The position numbers and the translations under genes were made by a program. Under the pieces are notes generated by a model, which saw only the letters and a program-made list of their open reading frames with translations, made no database searches and was not told where the DNA came from. Positions 6,949 through 14,330 of a stretch of DNA of 27,897 bases are shown here, piece by piece. Source of the DNA: CADEED01 sp035701825 (GTDB taxonomy: Bacteria; Pseudomonadota; Gammaproteobacteria; Steroidobacterales; Steroidobacteraceae); the NCBI GenBank assembly GCA_035701825.1, contig DASSRK010000126.1, positions 1-27,897 on the forward strand. Reading direction: 5' to 3'. Positions within the stretch are counted from its first letter, which is position 1; each line of letters starts with the position of its first letter.

Positions 6949-8310
6949 ATGGCGACCATCCAAGTGATCATCACCGTGCTGGCCTGGCTGGCCCTTCCCG
7001 TGGTGCTGGTGGTGCTGTACGACAAGTTCGTGCTGGCGCCGCGGCGGCCCAAGGACAACCAGACCGGCGAGCCGGTGCCCGGCCCGAAGTACGTGCAGAT
7101 CGCCGACTATGCGCTGCCGTTCGTCATCGTCGCGGCCATCATGTACATCGGCGTGTCCACGGTGTTCGACTGGGCCAAGCAGCTGGCGGTGCCGCTGACC
7201 TGGGTCGCGGTGCCGGTGGGGCTGTACTGCGCCATCGACAGCTGGTTCCTCGCGCCGCGCCGGCAGATCGCAAAGGGCGCCGTGTCGGTCCGGGAACCGA
7301 TCCTGGTGCGGGCGATGTACGCGGTGTTGCCGGTACTGGTGATCGCCATCATCGTGCGGCTGATCAGCGCCGAGTCGCTCGACTTCAGCGGCGTGCTGCT
7401 GCTGCTCTCGGTGGTGACCGGCCTCGTCTGGCTGCTCGATCACCTGTTCTTCCGCAAGAAGCGCGAACTCGCCATGCAAAAGGGCGTGGGTGGCGACATG
7501 CCGATGCGCGAGCCCGGCACCGTCGACTACGCGCGCAGCTTCTTCCCCGTGGCCTTCGCCGTGCTGCTGGTTCGCGCGTTCCTGTTCGAGCCGTTCCGCA
7601 TCCCGTCCGATTCCATGATGCCGACGCTGCTCGACGGCGACTTCATCGCGGTCAACAAGTACGCCTACGGACTGCGCCTCCCGGTGATCAACAAGAAGTT
7701 CATCGACATCGGCTCGCCCCAGCGTGGCGACGTGGTGGTGTTCCGCTATCCGCCGAACCCGAGCGTCAACTACATCAAGCGGCTCGTGGGCCTGCCGGGC
7801 GATCGCGTCGAGGTGCGCGACGACCGCCTGGTGATCAATGGCGAGGTCATCGCCCAGCAGCCCGACGGCGAGTTTGCCGACAAGTGCTACTCGGGCATGC
7901 ACCTCGCCACCGAGAAGCTCGGCGAGCACACGCACCAGGTCATGATCTGCCACTCGTCGGTGCGGCTGTTCTCCGCCAACATGTACTCCAGCTTCCACCA
8001 GGTGCAGGGCCCGCTGCTGCCGGACTGCGACCGCAAGAAGTTGCTGGAGGGCGGCGGCGGGTACGTGTGCGACGAGTCGCAGGACTTCGGCGCCGACGTC
8101 GGCAACCACGTGTTCGAAGAGGTCGTGCCCCCGGGCCACTACCTCATGATCGGCGACAACCGCGACAACAGCGAGGATGGCCGCATCTGGGGTTACGTCC
8201 CGGAGGAGAATCTGGTCGGCAAGGCAACGCGAATCTGGTTGAATTTCGATCCGAATCGCAGCGGCAGCAACATGATCAACCTGAAACGAATCGGCACCGC
8301 GATCGAATGA
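6949..8310 (+). CDS. lepB: Signal peptidase I (LepB) with enlarged membrane domain
   Basis: Cleaves signal peptides of secreted proteins at the periplasmic face of the inner membrane. The catalytic serine is S222 in RIPSDSMMPTL and the general base is K277 in NYIKRLVGLPGD; the box IGDNRDNSEDGRIWGYVPEENL (about 401-421) is also present. At 453 aa it is much longer than E. coli LepB (324) or Pseudomonas (about 284). The extra length is N-terminal: several transmembrane helices carry three copies of a unit ending in YDKFVLAPRR (24-33), IDSWFLAPRR (96-105) and LDHLFFRKKR (163-172), where usual LepB has one. The periplasmic domain also has an insertion (about 308-388) with four cysteines (C313, C334, C360, C374). 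It starts 2 nt after lepA and is probably co-transcribed. Confidence 0.96.
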   Translation: MATIQVIITVLAWLALPVVLVVLYDKFVLAPRRPKDNQTGEPVPGPKYVQIADYALPFVIVAAIMYIGVSTVFDWAKQLAVPLTWVAVPVGLYCAIDSWFLAPRRQIAKGAVSVREPILVRAMYAVLPVLVIAIIVRLISAESLDFSGVLLLLSVVTGLVWLLDHLFFRKKRELAMQKGVGGDMPMREPGTVDYARSFFPVAFAVLLVRAFLFEPFRIPSDSMMPTLLDGDFIAVNKYAYGLRLPVINKKFIDIGSPQRGDVVVFRYPPNPSVNYIKRLVGLPGDRVEVRDDRLVINGEVIAQQPDGEFADKCYSGMHLATEKLGEHTHQVMICHSSVRLFSANMYSSFHQVQGPLLPDCDRKKLLEGGGGYVCDESQDFGADVGNHVFEEVVPPGHYLMIGDNRDNSEDGRIWGYVPEENLVGKATRIWLNFDPNRSGSNMINLKRIGTAIE

Positions 8311-8329
8311 TCGCAACCTGGGAGGACGC

Positions 8330-8713
8330 ATGATGCACAGACAACGTGGCGTGACGATGATCGGCTGGATCTTCCTTCTGATCCCCGTGGCACTGGTGCT
8401 CTACGCGGGCATCGTGGCCGGACCGAAGTACCTCAACTACTACAAGGTGGTGGAGGCCATGAAGAAGACGGCCACGAAGCTCAGCAGCGACGACACGCTC
8501 ACGGCGCAAACCATCAAGTTCGCGCTCGAGAAGCAGTTCGACACCGGTTACATCGATTCGCCCACCGTGGACGACATCAGCGTCAAGAAGGGCGACAACG
8601 GCTGGGAGATGAGCGCCAACTATGAACAGCAGGCGCACATGTTCGGCAATCTCGACCTGCTCATGAAGTTCGACAAGACCGTCGTCATCGCCAAATCGGG
8701 CGTCCCCAACTGA
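8330..8713 (+). CDS. DUF4845 family membrane-anchored protein
   Basis: Short protein of 127 aa commonly found between lepB and rnc in gammaproteobacteria; function unknown. A short basic N-terminus (MMHRQRG) is followed by one hydrophobic helix (about 11-30), then a soluble periplasmic domain with GPKYLNYYKVVEAM, the family core. The start QRGVTMIGW looks like a type IV pilin leader (G followed by VTMI) but lacks the Glu at +5. A GGGAGG Shine-Dalgarno at 8320-8325 lies 4 nt before the first ATG and 7 nt before the second (8333), so translation may begin at the second. Confidence 0.85.
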   Translation: MMHRQRGVTMIGWIFLLIPVALVLYAGIVAGPKYLNYYKVVEAMKKTATKLSSDDTLTAQTIKFALEKQFDTGYIDSPTVDDISVKKGDNGWEMSANYEQQAHMFGNLDLLMKFDKTVVIAKSGVPN

Positions 8714-8727
8714 ATGGCGCGGCGACC

Positions 8728-9420
8728 ATGAGCACCACGCCTGCCAGCCAGGCGCACCTGCTCGCCACCCGGCTGGGCTACGAGCCGCAGGATCGTGCGC
8801 TGTTCATCGTCGCCCTGACCCACCGCAGCGCCGAGGGTCCCAACAACGAGCGCCTCGAATTCCTCGGCGATTCGGTGCTGAACCTCATGTTGTCGGAGCG
8901 CCTGTACCGCGAGTTTCCCGCCGCCAGCGAAGGCGACCTGTCACGCCTGCGCGCGCGGCTGGTCAGCGAAGAACCGCTGGCGGAGATCGCGCAGGAGATG
9001 CAGCTCGGCGAGCTGTTGCTGCTCGGCTCGGGCGAGCTCAAGACCGGCGGCCACCGCCGCCAGTCAATCCTCGCGGATGCCTTCGAAGCGCTGTGCGGTG
9101 CGCTGTACCTCGATGGCGGGCTCGAGCAGGTGCGCGCGCGCATCGGTCCCAGGTTCGAGAGCCGCATCGCCGCGCTGCCCGAGCCCTCGACGCTCAAGGA
9201 CGCCAAGACCCGCTTGCAGGAGTTCCTGCAGTCGCGCGGCCATTCGCTGCCCACCTACATGGTGAAGCGCACCACCGGCGAGCCGCATGCGCAGACCTTC
9301 CTGGTGTCCTGCGCCGTGCCGCACGCCGGCGTCGAGACCGAGGGCGAGGGCCCGAGTCGCCGGCGCGCCGAACAGATCGCCGCACAGGCAGCGCTGCAGG
9401 CGCTGGGTGTCCATGGCTGA
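8728..9420 (+). CDS. rnc: Ribonuclease III
   Basis: Double-strand-specific endoribonuclease that matures rRNA and processes mRNAs and small RNAs. The signature NNERLEFLGDSVL (39-51) carries catalytic E44 and D48; the second metal-binding pair is D117 and E120 in ADAFEALCGALYLDGG. The C-terminal double-stranded-RNA-binding domain (about 155-228) begins DAKTRLQEFLQSRG and ends RRRAEQIAAQAALQAL. Length 230 aa is normal. It overlaps era by 8 nt, the classical rnc-era arrangement. In E. coli RNase III autoregulates by cutting its own leader; no obvious leader hairpin could be assigned here. Confidence 0.98.
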   Translation: MSTTPASQAHLLATRLGYEPQDRALFIVALTHRSAEGPNNERLEFLGDSVLNLMLSERLYREFPAASEGDLSRLRARLVSEEPLAEIAQEMQLGELLLLGSGELKTGGHRRQSILADAFEALCGALYLDGGLEQVRARIGPRFESRIAALPEPSTLKDAKTRLQEFLQSRGHSLPTYMVKRTTGEPHAQTFLVSCAVPHAGVETEGEGPSRRRAEQIAAQAALQALGVHG

Positions 9421-10312
9421 GCAGGCGGGCAGCTTCCGCGCCGGCTTCGCCGCGATCGTCGGCCGCCCCAACGTCGGCAAGTCGACGCTGGTGAATGCGC
9501 TGGTCGGCGAGAAGGTGTCGATCGTCACCTCGCGCCCGCAGACCACGCGCCATCGCGTGCTCGGCGTGGTCAACCGGCCCGGCGTGCAGATCGCCTTCGT
9601 CGACACGCCCGGCCTGCATCTCGGCGAGCGCCGCGCGCTGAACCGCGCCATGAACCGCACCGCGGCCGCCGCGCTGGCCGATGCCGACCTCGTGGTGTTC
9701 GTGGTCGAGGCGCTGCGCTTCAGCGAGGAGGACGAGGCGGTGCTGCGGCGTATCGTCGACTCCGGCCGCGATGCCATCGCCGTGGTCAACAAGGTCGACA
9801 AGGTCAATCCCAAGGACAGGTTGTTGCCGTTCGTGGCCGAGCTCGCGGGGCGCCACGCCTTCCTCGACGTGGTGCCGGTGTCGGCCGAGAAGGGCATCAA
9901 CGTCGACCGGCTGATCGAGGTGATCGGCACGCGCCTGCCGGAATCGCCGGAGATGTTCCCGCCCGAGCAGCGCACCGACCGCGGCATCGAATTCCAGATC
10001 GCCGAGACGGTGCGTGAGAAGCTCACCATGGAACTGGTGGAGGAGCTGCCGTACGGCATCGCGGTCGAGATCGAAAAGCTCGAGGAGCTCGACGAGCAGC
10101 TCGTGGTGCACGCGGTGATCTGGGTGGATCGCAACGGCCAGAAGCCCATCGTCATCGGCGCCAAGGGATCGCGCCTCAAGCGAATCGGGCAGAAGGCGCG
10201 CGAGGAACTCAATGCGCGCATGGGTCGCCGGCTGCACCTCAACCTGTGGGTCAAGGTGCGCGAGGACTGGGCCGATGATGCGCGCGCGCTCGCGCAGCTG
10301 GGGCTGGAATGA
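9413..10312 (+). CDS. era: GTPase Era
   Basis: Essential GTPase that binds the 3' end of 16S rRNA during 30S assembly. G1 GRPNVGKS (17-24), switch I SRPQTTRHRVLG, G3 DTPGLH and G4 NKVD are all present, and the C-terminal KH domain contains VIGAKGSRLKRIGQKAREEL with its GxxG-type loop. Length 299 aa matches the family (E. coli 301). The ATG at 9413 gives MAEQAGSFRAGFAAIVGRP and overlaps the rnc stop by 8 nt; recO overlaps its end by 4 nt (ATGA). Confidence 0.98.
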   Translation: MAEQAGSFRAGFAAIVGRPNVGKSTLVNALVGEKVSIVTSRPQTTRHRVLGVVNRPGVQIAFVDTPGLHLGERRALNRAMNRTAAAALADADLVVFVVEALRFSEEDEAVLRRIVDSGRDAIAVVNKVDKVNPKDRLLPFVAELAGRHAFLDVVPVSAEKGINVDRLIEVIGTRLPESPEMFPPEQRTDRGIEFQIAETVREKLTMELVEELPYGIAVEIEKLEELDEQLVVHAVIWVDRNGQKPIVIGAKGSRLKRIGQKAREELNARMGRRLHLNLWVKVREDWADDARALAQLGLE

Positions 10313-11004
10313 TCCGCGAACGCGTCTCGCTCGAACCGGCCTGGGTGCTGCACAGCCGCGAGTACCGCGACACCAGCCGCATCCTCGAGGTGTTCAGCGC
10401 GCGCCACGGGCGCCTGACGCTGTTCGCGCGCGGCGCGCGCGGGCCGAAGTCGAAGCTGGCGTCGCTGCTCATGCCGTTTCGCCCGCTGCTGCTGTCGTGG
10501 AGCGGCCGCGGCGATGCCGCGCAGCTGACCGGCGCCGAGCCCGGTGAGTCGCTGACGCTGCCTTCGCGCCAGGTCATGTCGGGCTTCTACCTGAACGAGC
10601 TCATCATCAGCCTGACCACGCGCCACGATCCGCAGCCGCAACTGTTCGACGACTACGCGGAAGCGCTGCGGCGCCTCGCCACCGACGCGGCGGCCGAGCC
10701 CACGTTGCGGGTGTTCGAGAAGCGCTTGCTGACGCACCTCGGCTACGGGCTCGAATTCCCGGTCGACGCGCAGACTTACTACCGCTTCCACGTCGGCGAC
10801 GGGCTGGCCGAGGTGCGTGAGGACACGCCCGGAGCCTACTCGGGCCGCTGCCTGCTGGCGCTGCAGGACGAGGACCTGCGCGACGCGGAGTCGCTCGACG
10901 TCGCGCGACGCCTGCTGCGCCAGGCGCTCGATCACTGTCTCGAAGGCCGCGAACTGCGCACGCGCACGGTGGCGCGTTCCATGGTGCGGCGAGGACATCC
11001 ATGA
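10309..11004 (+). CDS. recO: DNA repair protein RecO
   Basis: Recombination mediator that, with RecR, loads RecA on SSB-coated single-stranded DNA at gaps. The N-terminal OB-fold is visible in LEPAWVLHSREYRDTSRILE and GRLTLFARGARGPKSKL; the helical part follows with SGFYLNELIISLTTRHDPQPQLFDDY and the typical RVFEKRLLTHLGYG. No zinc-finger cysteine cluster is visible, as in many gammaproteobacterial RecO proteins. Length 231 aa is normal. Starts and ends with 4-nt ATGA overlaps, within the rnc-era-recO-pdxJ-acpS cluster. Confidence 0.95.
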   Translation: MIRERVSLEPAWVLHSREYRDTSRILEVFSARHGRLTLFARGARGPKSKLASLLMPFRPLLLSWSGRGDAAQLTGAEPGESLTLPSRQVMSGFYLNELIISLTTRHDPQPQLFDDYAEALRRLATDAAAEPTLRVFEKRLLTHLGYGLEFPVDAQTYYRFHVGDGLAEVREDTPGAYSGRCLLALQDEDLRDAESLDVARRLLRQALDHCLEGRELRTRTVARSMVRRGHP

Positions 11005-11735
11005 GCCCCAATCGAATCGAGCTCGGCATCAACATCGACCACGTGGCCACGGTGCGCCAGGCGCGCCGCGCGCCGTACCCGGACCCGGTGCACGCGGCGT
11101 TGCTGGCCGAGCAGGCGGGCGCCGACAACATCACGCTGCACCTGCGTGAAGACCGGCGCCACATCCAGGACCGTGACGTGCACGCGTTGCGGCCGCTGCT
11201 GCAGACCCGCATGAACCTCGAGATGGGGCTCACCGGCGAGATGCTGGACATCGCGGTCGGGGTGCGGCCGCAGGACTGCTGCCTGGTGCCGGAGAAGCGC
11301 CAGGAGATCACCACCGAGGGCGGGCTCGAAGTCGCCGGCGACCTCGAGCGCGTGACCGCGGCGGTGAAGAAGCTGTCGGCCGCGGGGATACGCGTGGCCC
11401 TGTTCATCGCGCCGGACCTCGCGCAGATCGAGGCGGCCAGGCGCAGCGGCGCGCCGGTCATCGAGTTGCACACCGGCACCTATGCCGACGCCACCGGCCA
11501 GGCGCAGGCGCGCGAGCTCGAGCGCCTGTCGACCGCGGCCAAGCGTGCCGCGAACCTCGGGCTCGAGGTGCACGCGGGGCATGGCCTCACCTACAACAAC
11601 GTGGTGCCGGTCGCGTCGATCCCGGAGATCGTCGAGCTCAACATCGGCCATTGCATCATCGCCCGCGCCATCTTCAGCGGCCTCGAGGCCGCGGTGCGCG
11701 ACATGAAGGCGTTGATGCTCGGGGCGCGGCAGTGA
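11001..11735 (+). CDS. pdxJ: Pyridoxine 5'-phosphate synthase
   Basis: Last step of DXP-dependent vitamin B6 synthesis: condenses 3-amino-2-oxopropyl phosphate with 1-deoxy-D-xylulose 5-phosphate to pyridoxine 5'-phosphate. The TIM-barrel family signatures are clear: LGINIDHVATVRQARR, YPDPVHAALLAEQAGAD, LHLREDRRHIQDRDV, LVPEKRQEITTEGGLEV, HAGHGLTYNNV and ELNIGHCIIARAIFSGL. Length 244 aa is normal. Overlaps recO (ATGA) and acpS (GTGA) by 4 nt each; the pdxJ-acpS pair is a conserved gammaproteobacterial arrangement. Confidence 0.98.
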   Translation: MSPNRIELGINIDHVATVRQARRAPYPDPVHAALLAEQAGADNITLHLREDRRHIQDRDVHALRPLLQTRMNLEMGLTGEMLDIAVGVRPQDCCLVPEKRQEITTEGGLEVAGDLERVTAAVKKLSAAGIRVALFIAPDLAQIEAARRSGAPVIELHTGTYADATGQAQARELERLSTAAKRAANLGLEVHAGHGLTYNNVVPVASIPEIVELNIGHCIIARAIFSGLEAAVRDMKALMLGARQ

Positions 11736-12196
11736 TCTTCGGCATCGGCGTCGACGTGCTCGAAGCCGCGCGCGTCAAGAAGGTGTTCGACCGCTTCGGC
11801 GAGCACTTCATAGACCGGTTGCTGCTGCCGGAGGAGCGCGAACAGCTCGGCAAAACCCGGCGAAAAGAGCGCTTTCTCGCCATGCGTTTCGCGGCCAAGG
11901 AGGCCATCGTCAAGGCCATGGGCACGGGCTTCGCGCATGGCATGTGGATCCGCGACGTGGGCGTGGTGCAGAACGCCTGGGGCCGGCCCGACGTGGTGTA
12001 TTCCGAGCGCGGCGAGAAGATGCGCAGGAAGCTCGGCATCGGCAATGGCTACATCACGCTCACCGACGAGGGCGGGCTGATCGTGGCGGTCGCGGTCCTC
12101 GAGGCGGCCGAGACCGGCGGCACGCAACGTCCCAGGGCCACTCGCACCGGGACCTCGCGCCGCAAGGCGCGCAAGCCGTCGCGAAAGAAGAAATGA
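11732..12196 (+). CDS. acpS: Holo-[acyl-carrier-protein] synthase with basic C-terminal tail
   Basis: Transfers 4'-phosphopantetheine from CoA to apo-acyl carrier protein, enabling fatty acid synthesis. Motifs are FGIGVDVLEAARV (Mg ligand D8) and RFAAKEAIVKAMGTGF (E57). The GTG at 11732 overlaps the pdxJ stop (GTGA) and gives the standard N-terminus VIFGIGVD; a longer in-frame reading back to 11651 is rejected. At 154 aa it exceeds E. coli AcpS (126): after the normal end at about AAETGG it carries some 26 extra residues rich in Arg, Lys, Thr and Ser (RKARKPSRKKK at the end), probably disordered. It overlaps the exonuclease gene by 4 nt. Confidence 0.95.
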   Translation: MIFGIGVDVLEAARVKKVFDRFGEHFIDRLLLPEEREQLGKTRRKERFLAMRFAAKEAIVKAMGTGFAHGMWIRDVGVVQNAWGRPDVVYSERGEKMRRKLGIGNGYITLTDEGGLIVAVAVLEAAETGGTQRPRATRTGTSRRKARKPSRKKK

Positions 12197-12963
12197 ACAC
12201 ACTGGTCTTCGACATCGAAACCGTGCCGGACGTGGAGTTCGGGCGACGTCTGTTCGGACTCGACGGTCTGTCCGACGACGAGGTGGGCAAGGCCATGCAG
12301 GCCAGGGCGCGCCAGGATTCGGGCAGCGACTTCCTGCCGCACGACCAGCATCGCATCGTGGCCATTTCCTGCGCATTCCGCTCGCGCGACGGGTTTCGCG
12401 TGTGGAGCCTGGGTGACGAATCCGCGTCCGAGCGCGAGCTGGTGGTGCGCTTCTTCGACGGCATCGAGAGATTCACGCCCGATCTGGTGAGCTGGAATGG
12501 CGGCGGCTTCGACCTGCCGGTGCTGCACTATCGCGCGCTGCGCCACAAGGTGCAGGCGCCGCGCTACTGGGAAACCGGCGACGAGGACAACGCCTTCCGC
12601 TACAACAACTATCTCGGCCGCTTCCACTGGCGCCACATCGACGTCATGGACGTGCTGGCGGGCTACCAGAATCGCGCGCGCGCCGCGCTGTCCGACGCAG
12701 CCGTGCTGCTCGGCTTCCCGGGCAAGCTCGGCTTCGACGGGTCGCAGGTCTGGGATGCCTTCCAGCGGGGCGAGCTCAGGCGCATCCGCGACTACTGCGA
12801 GACCGACGTGATCAACACCTGGCTGGTGTTCCTGCGTTTCCAGCACATGCGCGGCCGGCTGACGGACGCGGGTCTCGACGAGGAGCTGGCGCGCACGCGC
12901 GCGTGGCTCACGGATGCGCGCCAGGCGCATTTCGACGAATTCCTCGCGGCGTGGCCGGCGTGA
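12193..12963 (+). CDS. Predicted DEDDy 3'-5' exonuclease (PolB-like exonuclease domain)
   Basis: Stand-alone exonuclease of the RNase H-like fold, related to the proofreading domain of family-B DNA polymerases. The DEDDy motifs are complete: Exo I FDIET (D7, E9), Exo II SWNGGGFDLPVL (D107) and Exo III YCETDV (Y201, D205). Length 256 aa; no polymerase domain is attached. The ATG at 12193 overlaps the acpS stop by 4 nt. It ends with a 4-nt GTGA overlap into rlmD. Activity on 3' ends of DNA is expected from the family; the substrate in the cell is not known. Confidence 0.88.
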   Translation: MNTLVFDIETVPDVEFGRRLFGLDGLSDDEVGKAMQARARQDSGSDFLPHDQHRIVAISCAFRSRDGFRVWSLGDESASERELVVRFFDGIERFTPDLVSWNGGGFDLPVLHYRALRHKVQAPRYWETGDEDNAFRYNNYLGRFHWRHIDVMDVLAGYQNRARAALSDAAVLLGFPGKLGFDGSQVWDAFQRGELRRIRDYCETDVINTWLVFLRFQHMRGRLTDAGLDEELARTRAWLTDARQAHFDEFLAAWPA

Positions 12964-14288
12964 GCAGGGCGTCGCGCGCCGCGCAGGCGGTGGTCGAGGA
13001 AGGCCGGGTCGTCGATCTCACGCACGAGGCCGAGGGCGTGGTGCGCATCGAGGGCGGCAAGACCGTGTTCGTCGCGGGCGCATTGCCCGGCGAGCGGGTC
13101 AGCTTCCGGCGCGCCAGTTTCCACCGCAACCACGACGAGGCGCAGCTCGTCGAGGTGCTCGAGCCTTCGGCGCGGCGCGTGACGCCGAAGTGCGCCCATT
13201 TCGGCACCTGCGGCGGCTGCGCCCTGCAGCACCTCGACCCCGCGGCCCAGCTCGAGGCCAAGCAGAAGGAGCTCGCGGAGAATCTCGCGCGCATCGGCAA
13301 CGTCACGCCCGGGGAGTGGCTGCCACCCTTGTTAGGCCCGGTGTGGAACTATCGTCGGCGCGCCCGCCTGTCTTCCCGCTACGTGTCGAAGAAGGGCCGC
13401 AGCCTGGTCGGGTTCCGCGAGAAACAGGGCAAGTACGTCGCCGACGTGAGCCGCTGCGAGGTGTTGTCCGAGCCGGTGGCTTCGCTGGTGGGCACGCTGG
13501 GCGAGCTGCTGACCGGCATGCAGCGCCGCGAGAGCATTCCGCAGATCGAGGTGGCGTCGTCGGACGGCGAGCGCGTGCTGGTGGTGCGCGTGCTCGACGC
13601 GTTGCCGGAGTCCGACCTCGACAAACTGCGCGCCTTCGAGCGCGAGCACGGGCTGCGCATCCTGCTGCAGCCGGGCGGCCTCGACACCGTCGCGCCGCTC
13701 ACGCCGGGTCCGGTGGACCTGCACTACCGGCTGGGTGCACTGCGCATGGAATTCGGGCCCACCGACTTCGTGCAGGTCAACGGCTTCATCAACGAGGCCA
13801 TGGTGGGCCGCGCCATCGAACTACTGGAGGTCGGCCCCGGTGACCGGGTGCTGGACCTGTACTGCGGCCTCGGCAACTTCACCCTGCCGCTGGCCCGCCG
13901 GGCCGCGGCGGTAGTTGGGGTGGAGGGGGAGGCCGGGCTGATCGAGCGGGCGCGGGCCAATGCCCGGCTGAACGGCATCGAGAACGCCTCGTTCCACGTG
14001 GCCGACCTGTCGGTGGCCCCGGACAGGACGCTGCCCTGGATGCGCGGCGGCTTCGACAAGGTCCTGTTAGACCCGCCGCGGGTCGGCGCCCGCGAGGTTT
14101 TGAGCGCCGTGGCACATCTCGTGCCGCGCCGGGTGGTGTATATCTCCTGCCACACGGGCTCGCTTGCGCGCGACCTGGGTGTCCTGACCCAGGAACATGG
14201 CTTCCGCTTACGCGCCGCCGGTGTACTTGATATGTTCCCGCACACCACACACGTGGAGTCCATGGCGGTGCTGGAACGGGCATCGTAA
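12960..14288 (+). CDS. rlmD: 23S rRNA (uracil-1939-C5)-methyltransferase RlmD
   Basis: SAM-dependent enzyme (formerly RumA) that makes m5U1939 in 23S rRNA. An N-terminal TRAM domain (about 11-68) precedes the iron-sulfur cysteines C78, C84, C87 (CAHFGTCGGC) and C166 (SRCEVL); the SAM-binding motif is VLDLYCGLGNFTLPLA (297-312), motif IV is LLDPPRVG (369-376) and the catalytic nucleophile is C397 in YISCHTGSLARD. Length 442 aa is close to E. coli (433). The GTG at 12960 overlaps the exonuclease stop (GTGA). It holds three of the five TTA codons found in the window's plus-strand genes, two of them in the recurrent TGTTAG context. RlmC (uracil-747) is a relative; the TRAM domain and length favour RlmD. 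Confidence 0.9.
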   Translation: MSRASRAAQAVVEEGRVVDLTHEAEGVVRIEGGKTVFVAGALPGERVSFRRASFHRNHDEAQLVEVLEPSARRVTPKCAHFGTCGGCALQHLDPAAQLEAKQKELAENLARIGNVTPGEWLPPLLGPVWNYRRRARLSSRYVSKKGRSLVGFREKQGKYVADVSRCEVLSEPVASLVGTLGELLTGMQRRESIPQIEVASSDGERVLVVRVLDALPESDLDKLRAFEREHGLRILLQPGGLDTVAPLTPGPVDLHYRLGALRMEFGPTDFVQVNGFINEAMVGRAIELLEVGPGDRVLDLYCGLGNFTLPLARRAAAVVGVEGEAGLIERARANARLNGIENASFHVADLSVAPDRTLPWMRGGFDKVLLDPPRVGAREVLSAVAHLVPRRVVYISCHTGSLARDLGVLTQEHGFRLRAAGVLDMFPHTTHVESMAVLERAS

Positions 14289-14318
14289 GGAAGGGCTCCC
14301 ACCGACAGTTTGGAACAC

Positions 14319-14322
14319 AGGA
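14319..14322 (+). promoter_or_regulatory. Shine-Dalgarno of nagZ
   Basis: AGGA, 8 nt before GTG 14331. It favours that GTG over the upstream in-frame TTG at 14310, which has no such site. Confidence 0.55.
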
Positions 14323-14330
14323 ACGTTGCC

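Noticed and set aside
6811..8331. 506-codon antisense frame opposite lepB
   Set aside because: Rich in His, Asp, Val and Arg, as expected for the mirror of a membrane-protein gene with strong third-position GC; no domain.
9064..10998. Long open frame of 644 codons on the minus strand opposite rnc, era and recO
   Set aside because: GC-rich codon bias leaves antisense frames open; the plus strand has three clear conserved genes and the antisense translation is low-complexity with no recognisable domain.
14310..14330. TTG 14310 as the nagZ start
   Set aside because: No Shine-Dalgarno before it; GTG 14331 has AGGA 8 nt upstream and gives the family N-terminus.
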